The notes beneath the pieces were generated by a model, which worked only from the letters and a program-made list of their open reading frames with translations, did no database searches and was not told the origin of the DNA. Positions 1 through 7,151 of a stretch of 13,664 bases of DNA are shown piece by piece. Each line of letters begins with the position of its first letter. Position 1 is the first letter of the stretch. Origin of the DNA: Firmicutes bacterium UBA6226 (lineage in GTDB: Bacteria; Bacillota_A; Clostridia; Peptostreptococcales; Acidaminobacteraceae); NCBI GenBank assembly GCA_002441045.1, contig DJWQ01000038.1:1-13664 (forward strand), given 5' to 3'. Made by a program: the position numbers and the translations under genes.

Positions 1-141
1 CTTTTTTACTGTCCTTCTGTCTACATATCTAAAGGGATAGTCAAACAAAACATCATTATAAGTTTCAAGACCGAGTTTTTTTAGTCTTTGTGCTTTTTTT
101 TCACCGACGCCTTTCAAGAGCGTTAAAGGTTGTTTAAACAA
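1..141 (-). CDS. recG: ATP-dependent DNA helicase RecG, N-terminal fragment
   Basis: RecG is an SF2 helicase that remodels stalled replication forks and Holliday junctions in the cytoplasm. Only the first 47 or so residues are visible, and the gene continues off the left edge. The fragment contains LKGVGEKKAQRLKKLG, a helix-hairpin-helix-like stretch, then a segment ending YPFRYVDRR, both typical of the start of firmicute RecG (the usual form is LxGVGxKxAxxLxxLGI...LLxxxPxRYxDRR). I chose a TTG start at 141 because GAGGTG lies 4 bases upstream. An in-frame ATG at 153 would put that ribosome site inside the gene, and it follows a poly-U stretch with no ribosome site of its own. The gene lies downstream of fakA, as in Bacillus, but an intrinsic terminator intervenes and sdaAB/sdaAA are absent. 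The helicase motifs are outside the window. Identity is confident from the N-terminus and context. Confidence 0.88.
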   Translation of the reverse strand, partial: MFKQPLTLLKGVGEKKAQRLKKLGLETYNDVLFDYPFRYVDRRTVKK

Positions 142-157
142 ATGCCACCTCATTATT

Positions 158-208
158 AAAAAAACAGCAAGGCTAAGCAAATAAGCTTATTTGCAAGTCT
201 TGCTGTTT
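158..208 (-). terminator. Intrinsic terminator between fakA and recG
   Basis: A long hairpin lies just after the fakA stop. The outer arms AAACAGCAAG (162-171) and CTTGCTGTTT (199-208) are perfectly complementary. Inside them is an 18-base perfect palindrome (177-194), separated by a small internal loop. Read on the minus strand, the stem runs into seven U residues (complement of 158-164). The U-tract ends only about 10 bases before the recG ribosome site, so recG may depend on readthrough. Confidence 0.85.
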
Positions 209-227
209 GACTCAATTACTATATTTT

Positions 228-1889
228 TTACTCAATTGAAAAAACATAATAGTATACAGGTTGCCCACCTGCGTACATATCCACTTCTAAATCAGGATAT
301 TTTTCTTCGATTAAGGCAACTACCTTCTCTGCATCCGCTTCAGTCACATCAGAACCATAATACACTGATAAGATCTCAGAATCAGCACCTATCGTATTTC
401 CAATCGCTTCTAAAATAACATCCTCAATTGACTTTCCTACGCCTTTGATATCGCCATCAGAAACTGCAAGATAATCGTCTTTCTCGATTGTTAAATCGTT
501 AAATGTCGTATTTCTCACAGAATATGTGATTTGGATGGTCTTTACTGTACTTAAGCTTGTTAGCATCGCTTCATAGTTTTCTTCAGCAGAAACGTCTCTA
601 TCAAATGCTAACATAGCTGTGATACATTGTGGCATCGTCTTTGAAGGAATCACATATACATCTTTATCTGATAATTCCTTTGCTTGATTTGCAGCCATAA
701 TGATATTGCTATTATTTGGGAATAAAAACACGTGATTCGAACCACATTTTTCAATTTCCTTCATAAAATCTTCAGTACTTGGATTCATCGTTTGACCACC
801 AGTTATACTACCGTGGATGCCTAAATCTTTAAAAATATTAGTAAAGCCCTCTCCCATTGCTACTGCTATGAAGCCATAATCGTCTTCATGCTCAGTATTT
901 TGAGTTGGCATCTCTTCTATTGCATTTATCGTTTCATCTTTTGGTGCATGTGCACCTTCGATAATTGTACTGTGTTGATCTTTCATGTTTTCAATTTTAA
1001 CTTTTTTTAGAGAACCATGTTTTAAGGCCTCTTCTAAAGCAACACCAGGATTATTAGTATGCACATGGACCTTAATCAAATCATCATCTTGTACAAAGAC
1101 CATGCTATCTCCGAGTTTCTCAATTTCAGCTCTTAAAATTGAGCCATTCATTTGATCGCCTTCGATAATAAATTCTGTACAATACGCAAAATGAATGTCC
1201 TCTGTTGACATGAAGTTTTGCGCTGGTTCATGAGTTGCTTCTGTCACTTTAAGTGAAGAAAAATCAGTTTCTATACCGTGCATCGCATCAAGACATCCTT
1301 TTAATATGAAAATTAAGCCTTTACCACCTGCATCAACAACGCCAGCTTGTTTTAAAACTGGCAAATATTCTGGTGTCAATTCTAAAGTTTCTTCACCTTT
1401 TTTTATCAAAAGTTCCATTAGCTCGATTAAATCAAGCTCTTCATGCGAATATTCAACTGCTTTCTCAGCAATTTTTTTAATAACGGTTAGGATAGTGCCT
1501 TCAACCGGTTTTAAAACCGCGCTATAGGCAGTATCAGCTGCATCTTTAAATGCGATACATAAATCAGCAGAGTTTAAAGTTGTTTTTCCTTTACACCCCT
1601 TTGCAAATCCTCTGAAAATCTGTGAAAGTATAACGCCAGAGTTGCCTCTAGCGCCCATTAATGAGCCTTTAGAAATTGCTTTCGATACTTCTTCTACAGA
1701 TTCATAAGACATCTTGTTTAGACTTTCAATTGCAGAGTTCATTGTTAACGACATGTTTGTTCCCGTATCACCATCTGGTACTGGAAAAACATTTAATGCA
1801 TCCACCAAACCTTTGTTTTTGTTTAATTCTACTGTTCCTTGCTTAAACATTTTGGCAAGCAACTCGGCATTTATGGTATTAAGTTCCAC
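228..1889 (-). CDS. fakA: Fatty acid kinase ATP-binding subunit FakA (DAK2/YloV family)
   Basis: FakA phosphorylates FakB-bound (DegV-family) exogenous fatty acids to acyl-phosphates, which feed phospholipid synthesis. The 553-residue length is normal for the family. The N-terminal DhaL-like kinase domain shows VPDGDTGTNM (37-46), whose aspartates bind Mg-ATP, then GARGNSGV (79-86) and VDAGGKGL (185-192). The middle domain has CTEF (Cys237) and KVHVHTNNPG (His275, His277); these look like the counterparts of the zinc site described for the S. aureus protein, which is my alignment by eye. The C-terminal domain is DegV-like, with a GSITGGQTMNPST segment near 350. The start is GTG at 1889, preceded by GGGAGG seven bases away. 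It lies 15 bases downstream of the Asp23-family gene, a pairing conserved in Bacillota (yloU-yloV). No fakB is in the window. Confidence 0.94.
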   Translation of the reverse strand: MELNTINAELLAKMFKQGTVELNKNKGLVDALNVFPVPDGDTGTNMSLTMNSAIESLNKMSYESVEEVSKAISKGSLMGARGNSGVILSQIFRGFAKGCKGKTTLNSADLCIAFKDAADTAYSAVLKPVEGTILTVIKKIAEKAVEYSHEELDLIELMELLIKKGEETLELTPEYLPVLKQAGVVDAGGKGLIFILKGCLDAMHGIETDFSSLKVTEATHEPAQNFMSTEDIHFAYCTEFIIEGDQMNGSILRAEIEKLGDSMVFVQDDDLIKVHVHTNNPGVALEEALKHGSLKKVKIENMKDQHSTIIEGAHAPKDETINAIEEMPTQNTEHEDDYGFIAVAMGEGFTNIFKDLGIHGSITGGQTMNPSTEDFMKEIEKCGSNHVFLFPNNSNIIMAANQAKELSDKDVYVIPSKTMPQCITAMLAFDRDVSAEENYEAMLTSLSTVKTIQITYSVRNTTFNDLTIEKDDYLAVSDGDIKGVGKSIEDVILEAIGNTIGADSEILSVYYGSDVTEADAEKVVALIEEKYPDLEVDMYAGGQPVYYYVFSIE

Positions 1890-1904
1890 TTTACTTCCTC
1901 CCTG

Positions 1905-2261
1905 CTACTCTTGTACTTTTACGCCTTCAATGTTTAAGTTAACCTCAATTACATTCAAGCCAGTCTGAGTTTCTACGTTGTATTTTACTTTTTCAATAAT
2001 ATTCTCTGCAACGACTGAGAGCTTCGTACCATATTGTACGATCACGTAAAGTTCAATTCGAATACCATCTTCTTCAACTCCAATTTCTACACCTTTAGAC
2101 AAGTGCTCACCCTTAAGGATTTTTGCCAGTCCCGTCTTTGCTGATTTATATGTCATTCCGACGAGTCCATAGCATTCCATAGCAGATACTGCTGCTATTG
2201 TTGCTACGACATCACTCTTTATGGTAATTTCGCCAACTTCATTATTTATTTTTATGGACAT
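1905..2261 (-). CDS. Asp23/Gls24 family envelope stress response protein (YloU-like)
   Basis: This is a 118-residue member of the Asp23/Gls24 (alkaline shock protein) family. These are small soluble alpha/beta proteins linked to cell-envelope homeostasis in Gram-positive bacteria; the molecular role of this single-copy YloU type is not well defined. It shows the family pattern: an N-terminal strand (GEITIKSDVVATIAA), an ECYGLVGM segment, a central VEIGVEEDGIRIELYVIVQYG block, and a C-terminal helix followed by NVIEVNLNIEGVKV. The start is the ATG at 2261, with AAAGGAGG about 6 bases upstream. An ATG seven codons earlier (2282) would encode that ribosome site as protein (MSKRRKV) and is rejected. 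It is the first gene of a two-gene unit with fakA, from a probable promoter at 2303-2331. Confidence 0.92.
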   Translation of the reverse strand: MSIKINNEVGEITIKSDVVATIAAVSAMECYGLVGMTYKSAKTGLAKILKGEHLSKGVEIGVEEDGIRIELYVIVQYGTKLSVVAENIIEKVKYNVETQTGLNVIEVNLNIEGVKVQE

Positions 2262-2302
2262 TACTTTCCTCCTTTTTGACATAACTCAACCATGTTATAC
2301 TT

Positions 2303-2331
2303 ATTTTAATGGAATATCTACTCAATATCAA
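2303..2331 (-). promoter_or_regulatory. Candidate sigma-A promoter for asp23-fakA
   Basis: On the minus strand TTGATA (2326-2331) and TAAAAT (2303-2308) are separated by exactly 17 bases, 42 bases upstream of the Asp23-family start. The region is AT-rich, so a chance match is possible. The divergent context with rpmB requires a promoter in this interval. Confidence 0.5.
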
Positions 2332-2392
2332 GTTAATAAGCTATGAACAGCCAACAAATTACAAAAAATAAGCTTTTAAATACATTTTTTAC

Positions 2393-2421
2393 TTGAACTT
2401 GACGTGCGCCTCTGATACAAT
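2393..2421 (+). promoter_or_regulatory. rpmB: Extended -10 promoter of rpmB
   Basis: TTGAAC (2393-2398) is followed after 17 bases by TACAAT (2416-2421). The -10 box is preceded by TG one base upstream (TGATACAAT), the extended -10 form. Transcription would start near 2428, giving a leader of about 40 bases. A nearby TTGACG at 2399 is only 11 bases from the -10 box and is too close to serve as the -35. Confidence 0.75.
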
Positions 2422-2466
2422 AAGTTTGTTATGTTGCGAGTCAATCACTCGAAGGAGGTGTAATAA

Positions 2467-2658
2467 ATGGGAAGATCGTGTGAAATTTGTGGTAAAGGTA
2501 AAGTAGCTGGTAACAACGTCAGCCATGCTAATAACCATACTAGAAGAACTTGGTCGCCAAACTTAAGAAGCGTTAAAGCATCTGTAAACGGTGGCACTAA
2601 GAGAATTAAAGTTTGTAGCAGATGTTTACGTTCTGGTAAAGTCGAAAGAGCGGTATAA
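2467..2658 (+). CDS. rpmB: 50S ribosomal protein L28 (bL28), zinc-ribbon form
   Basis: L28 is a structural protein of the large ribosomal subunit. The 63-residue protein begins [11 protein letters not shown] and carries [18 protein letters not shown], the L28 signature region. It has two CxxC pairs (CEIC near the start, CSRC near the end), so this is the zinc-binding C+ paralogue type. The ribosome site GAAGGAGGTG ends 6 bases before the ATG and is near-perfect, as expected for a ribosomal protein. It is the only plus-strand gene, a monocistronic unit with its own promoter and terminator, inserted between convergent thiN and divergent asp23. This same opposed position is found in Bacillus subtilis. 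Confidence 0.98.
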   Translation: MGRSCEICGKGKVAGNNVSHANNHTRRTWSPNLRSVKASVNGGTKRIKVCSRCLRSGKVERAV

Positions 2659-2681
2659 TATAAAAATGATAGCTACAAAGT

Positions 2682-2716
2682 AGGTCATGCAAGATGCATG
2701 ACCTTTTTAATTTTTT
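2682..2716 (+). terminator. Intrinsic terminator of rpmB
   Basis: AGGTCATGCA (2682-2691) pairs perfectly with TGCATGACCT (2695-2704) across a three-base loop. A T-rich tract follows (TTTTT, then AATTTTTT to 2716). It begins 23 bases after the rpmB stop. Confidence 0.92.
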
Positions 2717-2804
2717 GGTTATTATACGCATGTATAATATCATATTTATATCTACTACTAGTTCTCGTCTATTTCCCGTACTTTTATAAGGTTCTTATAT
2801 TCAC

Positions 2805-2887
2805 GGTAATAAAAAATCCTACTTTTGTTGGAAATAACATAGATGCATCATTTCTATTCTAAAAGTAGGATTAATATTATTATTACC
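2805..2887 (-). terminator. Interrupted-hairpin terminator after thiN
   Basis: The arms AATCCTACTTTT (2815-2826) and AAAAGTAGGATT (2861-2872) are perfect 12-base complements around a 34-base loop. The loop may form a further short stem (GAAAT/ATTTC). On the minus strand the stem ends in a run of six U. Outer GGTAATAA (2805-2812) and TTATTACC (2880-2887) extend the symmetry with unequal AT-rich spacers. It lies about 80 bases beyond the thiN stop and probably ends the rsmB-thiN unit. Confidence 0.75.
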
Positions 2888-2965
2888 TAAAGTATTTCAA
2901 AAATATCTACTTATCTATCACTACTAATCTCTCGTAGTTAAATCTTCTTTTTAAGAATCTCTTAA

Positions 2966-3616
2966 TTAACTATCTTTACTAAAGATCAAGTAGCCTCTAC
3001 CAGATGCGATTGAAATTTTTCCTACGTCCGTGATCAGCTCATTGCTAATCCCTAAAGTGCTAGCAAATGGAATAACAGCCTGTTCTAAAGGATATTTAAA
3101 ACCAGTTAAGGTAACACCTCTGAGCTCAGTTAAAGGAACAAGTGATACATAGGACTGATCGAGTTGAGAAACACAATAATCAAATGGTGCTGTAAAACTC
3201 TTAACACAGTTCCACTCGTCGATCAAAGTAACGTCAGCGTATTGACTTGCCATAAAAAAGACACTTAGCATATGGTCCACACGTCCACCAAAAGCACCTA
3301 GAATAATAATACTATCCGTTTCTAGTTCACTTGAGAGCATAAAAGCCAACTCAGCATCCGTTTCATCCTTTTCAGAATTAAAAGTATGGACTATAGCATT
3401 CTGCCAAATACTTTGAAACTCAGACAAATTCCCTATGGAGTCAAAATCACCCAAGATGTGTGTGGGCTCTAGATTGATCGCCTTTAATAAGTGACAACCA
3501 CTGTCTACACCAATGACATCGTCAAATGTGGTTTTATCAAAGATACTGTCAAGTTGTTGCCTCACTCGGCTAGGATTCGTAAATTTTCCACCAAGAGCTA
3601 TTAAAGTGGTTCTCAT
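2966..3616 (-). CDS. thiN: Thiamine pyrophosphokinase (thiamine diphosphokinase)
   Basis: ThiN transfers pyrophosphate from ATP to thiamine, giving the cofactor thiamine diphosphate; in Bacillota it serves thiamine salvage. The 216-residue protein has the family motifs in order: VDSGCHLL (37-44), THILGDFDSIG (52-62, acidic metal/ATP site), KDETDAELA (83-91) and GAFGGRVDHMLS (108-118). The C-terminal half is the all-beta thiamine-binding domain. Its ATG overlaps the rpe stop in an ATGA arrangement (4 bases), implying translational coupling. It is the last gene of the rsmB-thiN run, followed by the interrupted hairpin terminator. No thiamine riboswitch is present, so its expression appears to follow the operon rather than thiamine supply. 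Confidence 0.94.
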   Translation of the reverse strand: MRTTLIALGGKFTNPSRVRQQLDSIFDKTTFDDVIGVDSGCHLLKAINLEPTHILGDFDSIGNLSEFQSIWQNAIVHTFNSEKDETDAELAFMLSSELETDSIIILGAFGGRVDHMLSVFFMASQYADVTLIDEWNCVKSFTAPFDYCVSQLDQSYVSLVPLTELRGVTLTGFKYPLEQAVIPFASTLGISNELITDVGKISIASGRGYLIFSKDS

Positions 3617-4263
3617 AACGCTGCTCTAAATGCTTTAACGGTCTGTGTAATATTGTCTGTATTGAAGATTGCCGATCCTGCTACGATAACATCTGCACCA
3701 GCATCTACTACTTCTTTTACATTTTTCAAATTGACGCCACCATCAACTTCAATTTCGCAACTTAGATTTCTATCTAGAATCATTTGCTTTAATTTTTTGA
3801 TTTTATCAGTTGTTGCTTGAATATAAGATTGACCACCAAAACCTGGGTTTACCGACATAAGTAACACCATATCAAGTTCTGGTAATATTTCATCAAGAAC
3901 ATTTAGTGGCGTCGCAGGATTTAACGTAACCGCTGCCTTCACACCATATGACTTAATCAATTGTATCGTTCTATGCAAATGAGTGCATGCCTCAACATGA
4001 ACGTTAATTAAATCTGCACCAGCTTTAACAAAATCCTCAATATAGCGATCTGGTGTTTCTATCATCAAATGCACATCCATAAACAGATTTGTTTTTCCTT
4101 TAAGCGCATTTAAAATAGGGGCACCAAAAGAGATGTTTGGAACGAAATGACCATCCATAACATCCACATGTAGATATTCAACACCTGCATTTTCAACTTC
4201 CTTTACATGTTCTAACAGCCTAGAAAAATCTGCTGATAAAATCGATGGCGCAATCTTTACCAT
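3613..4263 (-). CDS. rpe: Ribulose-phosphate 3-epimerase
   Basis: Rpe interconverts D-ribulose 5-phosphate and D-xylulose 5-phosphate in the non-oxidative pentose phosphate pathway. The 216-residue TIM barrel is complete. It shows the start APSILSADFSRL, metal/catalytic residues His32, Asp34 (HVDVMDGHFVPN), His65 (DVHLMI) and Asp174 (EVDGGVN), and the phosphate-binding loops MSVNPGFGGQ (136-145) and VAGSAIF near the end. The ATG overlaps the end of rsgA by 7 bases, and its stop overlaps thiN by 4. The ribosome site GGAG lies inside the rsgA 3' end, about 9 bases upstream. Its position after rsgA is the standard firmicute one and does not imply a direct functional link. Confidence 0.97.
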   Translation of the reverse strand: MVKIAPSILSADFSRLLEHVKEVENAGVEYLHVDVMDGHFVPNISFGAPILNALKGKTNLFMDVHLMIETPDRYIEDFVKAGADLINVHVEACTHLHRTIQLIKSYGVKAAVTLNPATPLNVLDEILPELDMVLLMSVNPGFGGQSYIQATTDKIKKLKQMILDRNLSCEIEVDGGVNLKNVKEVVDAGADVIVAGSAIFNTDNITQTVKAFRAAL

Positions 4264-5144
4264 TTGTTTGTTCTCCTTTTCTGTTCGGTGATTTCTTTAT
4301 AAATGTACACATAAGCCTCATATCGCACTAATTCGATCTGTTTCTTTTCAATTGCTTCTTTTACACCACAATCTGGTTCATTGATATGTGAACAGTTATC
4401 AAATCGGCACGATTCAGCCGGAATTCTAAACTCTGGAAAATAATCGCTTAATATATCTGGATCAACATCCGCAAGAGACAGAGAAGTAAATCCAGGAGTA
4501 TCTACAATTATACCACCATTTTGAATCTCAAAAAGTTCAGAATGGCGTGTTGTATGTCGTCCTCTTTTAATCTTTTCGCTAACTTCACCTGTCTCAACTG
4601 AAAAATCTTCTATTGCATTAAGCAATGATGATTTACCAACGCCTGACGGACCTGAAAAAACACTTATTTTACCTTTTAATATTTCTAACAGATCATCCAT
4701 CCCAAGCTTTTTAATGGCACAAGTATTTATGACTTGATAGCCTGCTTTTCTGTAAATTCTTGAGAATTTATCGAAATCATAATTCACATCTAAATCGGAT
4801 TTATTGAAACATAAGATGACATCAAGACCCGCATGCTCTGCTAAGACGATCATTTTATCCAACAACATGAGATTCGGATCTGGATTTTTTATCGAGAAAA
4901 CGATGACTGCTTGATCGACATTTGAGACAGCAGGTCGAATCAGACTATTTTTCCGATCATAGATTTCCTCGATCACTCCTAGATGCTTTTCATCATCATA
5001 TATGGAAATACCTACATGATCGCCAACCATTGGCGTGACTTTTTCATTTTTAAACTTTCCTCTTGCTTTACACTCGTAAAGAACACCGGCTGATTTAACA
5101 TAATAAAATCCACCGATTCCTTTAAATATAATGCCTTGATGCAT
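4257..5144 (-). CDS. rsgA: Ribosome small subunit-dependent GTPase RsgA (YjeQ/CpgA)
   Basis: RsgA is a circularly permuted GTPase that binds the decoding region of the 30S subunit and checks late assembly. The 295-residue protein has an N-terminal OB-fold domain (about 1-70). The G motifs follow in permuted order: G4 NKSD (114-117), G1/P-loop GPSGVGKSS (165-173), switch I KRGRHTT (193-199), G3 DTPG (215-218). A zinc site follows: Cys246, Cys251, His253, Cys259 (C-x4-C-x-H-x5-C). The start ATG at 5144 has AAGGAGTG upstream, 11 bases after the prkC stop. The next gene, rpe, overlaps it. In B. subtilis the homologue CpgA is reported as a PrkC/PrpC phosphorylation target, which gives the gene order a possible functional meaning. 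Confidence 0.97.
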   Translation of the reverse strand: MHQGIIFKGIGGFYYVKSAGVLYECKARGKFKNEKVTPMVGDHVGISIYDDEKHLGVIEEIYDRKNSLIRPAVSNVDQAVIVFSIKNPDPNLMLLDKMIVLAEHAGLDVILCFNKSDLDVNYDFDKFSRIYRKAGYQVINTCAIKKLGMDDLLEILKGKISVFSGPSGVGKSSLLNAIEDFSVETGEVSEKIKRGRHTTRHSELFEIQNGGIIVDTPGFTSLSLADVDPDILSDYFPEFRIPAESCRFDNCSHINEPDCGVKEAIEKKQIELVRYEAYVYIYKEITEQKRRTNKW

Positions 5145-5155
5145 CTACACACTCC

Positions 5156-7141
5156 TTAGAATTGAATGTCTTGTTGTAATTGAAGGACATCTCCATAATA
5201 CACAAGAAGCTTAGCCGTACCAGTTCCTTTTACAGTAGTTTGAATCAAAAATTCTGGTCCCTCTGATTTGGAATGGACATTTTCATAAATCGTTGTTCTT
5301 TCATTACCTTGTAACATTTCAATTTTTATCGTTTCAGTATCGTTGACAAACTTATCCGTTTCAATAATTACTTTAACATTTAATTCACTTGAATAGCCTT
5401 CAGTAGTCGCTTCAGTCGCTTCTGTTGTCGTTTCACTGCCTGTACTTACAACGATACTCACATAAGTGCCTAAGTCAACTTCAGTTCCCATTTTACTATT
5501 TGAAATCACTTTATCTTTTTCCACCGTTTCGCTCGCTTCGTAAGTGATCTCACCTAATTTAAGTCCTATTGAGTTTAGTGTACTCTCAGCTTCTCTAATT
5601 GTCTTTGTTTCAAGTGATGGTACGATAACTGAACTCGTTTCTGGTCCTTGACTTACAACGATGTCAATCACTGTACCCTGAGGCATTTTTATTCCTGATT
5701 TTGGAGTTTGACTTAAAATCATCCCTTCAGGAAGCTCATTGAACTCAAAGGTCACTTCTCCTAAAGTGAAACCATCATTTTCTATCATAACCTTTGCCTC
5801 TGTTAAGGTTTGTTGCTTAATATTTGGAATGATTGATTGAATACCACCACTGCTGATCACCAATTTTACAGTATATCCAACTTTGACTTTCTCACCTTCA
5901 ACGACTGATTGCGAGATAACATGATCCACTTCAATATCATTGTGCACTCTGTATTCAGTTGTATCAGTTTTTAAACCGAGATCGTTTAAGACATTTACTG
6001 CTTCAGCAACTGGAAGATCTACGACATTTGGCACTTCAACAGAGTCAATTTTAAAGATATCTTGGAATTTTCCTATAGCGACGACACCGAAGACAATCAT
6101 TGCAAGAACTAATGCTGCAAGGATTGCAAGAGTCGTATTGACCTTCTTTTCACTTAAACCAAACCACTTCTTTTTAACGGGTTCATCGGTTGGTTTTGCG
6201 GTTACTGGCGCACGTTTTTTAGTTTGGTATGCCATTAACTCCTCCTCAGTAATCTTAGGTAAAACAGCCGTTTCGTGATTATCATATGTTTGAAACGGAA
6301 CCACAAACGTCTTGTCGCCTTTTAATATCTTCAAGTCCTGTATTACCTCTTCGATGTTTTGATATCTGTCATTTGGCATTTTTTCTGTCATTTTGTGAAC
6401 GATAGATGCAAGCCCCTCTGAGATTTCAGAATTAATCATAATAGGGCTAGGCATCTCATCTTTAATCTGTTTAAGTGCTATCGTAACAGGAGAATCCCCT
6501 TCAAAAGGCAACGTTTTTGTTGCAAGTTCATAAAGTAGAATCCCTAAAGAATAAATATCACTTCTAGCATCAACAAACCCACCTCTCGCCTGCTCTGGTG
6601 AAGCATAGTGAACAGATCCAATAACTTCCTTTGTGTTGACAATAGTGGCTGTAGTAGCCGCTCTTGCAATACCAAAATCTGCAACCTTTACACTACCCTG
6701 CTCGTTGATTAATATATTTTGCGACTTAATATCTCTATGAACAATTTCATTTTGATGCGCTTGAGCAAGTGCCGAACTAATTTGAAGTGCAATATTAATG
6801 ATTGCATCTTCTTTCATAAAACCCTGCATTTTATTGAGGTAATCTCTCAAGGTATTTCCTGTAACCAGTTCCATGACAATATAATGTACGTCACTACTGT
6901 AACCAACATCAAAAACATTTACAATATTAGGATGCGACAAGCTCGCCGCCGCTTGTGATTCCTTTTGAAATTTCTTTACAAACTCTTCATCTGCATTAAA
7001 CTCTGGTTTAAGTATTTTTACAGCAACCAATCTATTGAGGACGTTGTCTCTGCCTTTATAGACGACTGCCATACCGCCAACACCAATAATTTCTAGTAAC
7101 TCATATCTATTTCCTAAATTAACACCTATCAACTGCTTCAT
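5156..7141 (-). CDS. prkC: Membrane Ser/Thr protein kinase with three PASTA domains (PrkC/Stk1)
   Basis: This is a 661-residue Hanks-type kinase that senses muropeptides or lipid II at the envelope and phosphorylates cytoplasmic proteins. The kinase domain (about 12-275) has GVGGMAVVYKG (20-30), VAVK with Lys42, Glu61, HRDIKSQN (135-142, Asp137), DFG at 155-157 and SPE at 181-183. The catalytic-loop Ser140 replaces the usual Pro. The activation loop is Thr-rich (TTATIVNTKE, 163-172), the usual autophosphorylation region. A basic juxtamembrane segment (308-333) precedes one membrane helix (336-356). Three PASTA repeats follow (about 370-432, 438-499, 507-568), then a Thr/Glu-rich linker (569-584) and a 77-residue beta-rich tail, possibly the Ig-like domain seen at the end of related kinases. 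The stop is 11 bases before rsgA and the start 10 bases after prpC, its cognate phosphatase. Confidence 0.96.
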   Translation of the reverse strand: MKQLIGVNLGNRYELLEIIGVGGMAVVYKGRDNVLNRLVAVKILKPEFNADEEFVKKFQKESQAAASLSHPNIVNVFDVGYSSDVHYIVMELVTGNTLRDYLNKMQGFMKEDAIINIALQISSALAQAHQNEIVHRDIKSQNILINEQGSVKVADFGIARAATTATIVNTKEVIGSVHYASPEQARGGFVDARSDIYSLGILLYELATKTLPFEGDSPVTIALKQIKDEMPSPIMINSEISEGLASIVHKMTEKMPNDRYQNIEEVIQDLKILKGDKTFVVPFQTYDNHETAVLPKITEEELMAYQTKKRAPVTAKPTDEPVKKKWFGLSEKKVNTTLAILAALVLAMIVFGVVAIGKFQDIFKIDSVEVPNVVDLPVAEAVNVLNDLGLKTDTTEYRVHNDIEVDHVISQSVVEGEKVKVGYTVKLVISSGGIQSIIPNIKQQTLTEAKVMIENDGFTLGEVTFEFNELPEGMILSQTPKSGIKMPQGTVIDIVVSQGPETSSVIVPSLETKTIREAESTLNSIGLKLGEITYEASETVEKDKVISNSKMGTEVDLGTYVSIVVSTGSETTTEATEATTEGYSSELNVKVIIETDKFVNDTETIKIEMLQGNERTTIYENVHSKSEGPEFLIQTTVKGTGTAKLLVYYGDVLQLQQDIQF

Positions 7142-7151
7142 TTATGCCTCC

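Larger units (their letters stand above)
2659..2965. other. Convergent intergenic region rpmB/thiN
   Basis: This 307-base gap lies between the converging rpmB and thiN genes and holds the two terminators listed separately. The stretch 2717-2804 has a small hairpin (ATTATAC 2721-2727 with GTATAAT 2732-2738) and otherwise AT-rich sequence. The stretch 2888-2965 shows nothing I recognise. In B. subtilis the short sporulation gene spoVM sits here. I read both strands and found no ORF resembling its 26-residue product. Confidence 0.7.

Noticed and set aside
210..237. Direct repeat ACTCAATT at 210-217 and 230-237, 20 bases apart
   Set aside because: Only 8 bases, AT-rich, and partly inside the fakA stop region; not enough to call an operator.
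191..418. Plus-strand open frame across the fakA 3' end
   Set aside because: It lies antisense to fakA and the terminator, has no ribosome site, and its composition is low-complexity.
2399..2404. TTGACG as the -35 of rpmB
   Set aside because: It is only 11 bases from the -10 box; TTGAAC at 2393 gives the correct 17-base spacing.
2721..2738. ATTATAC/GTATAAT small hairpin
   Set aside because: Seven A/T-rich pairs with no T-tract or promoter partner are expected by chance in such AT-rich sequence.
2696..2794. Short plus-strand ORF after rpmB (about 32 codons)
   Set aside because: It starts inside the rpmB terminator stem, has no ribosome site, and encodes nothing recognisable.
5940..6278. Plus-strand 112-codon open frame
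   Set aside because: It is antisense to the PASTA and membrane part of prkC, with no ribosome site or recognisable motif.
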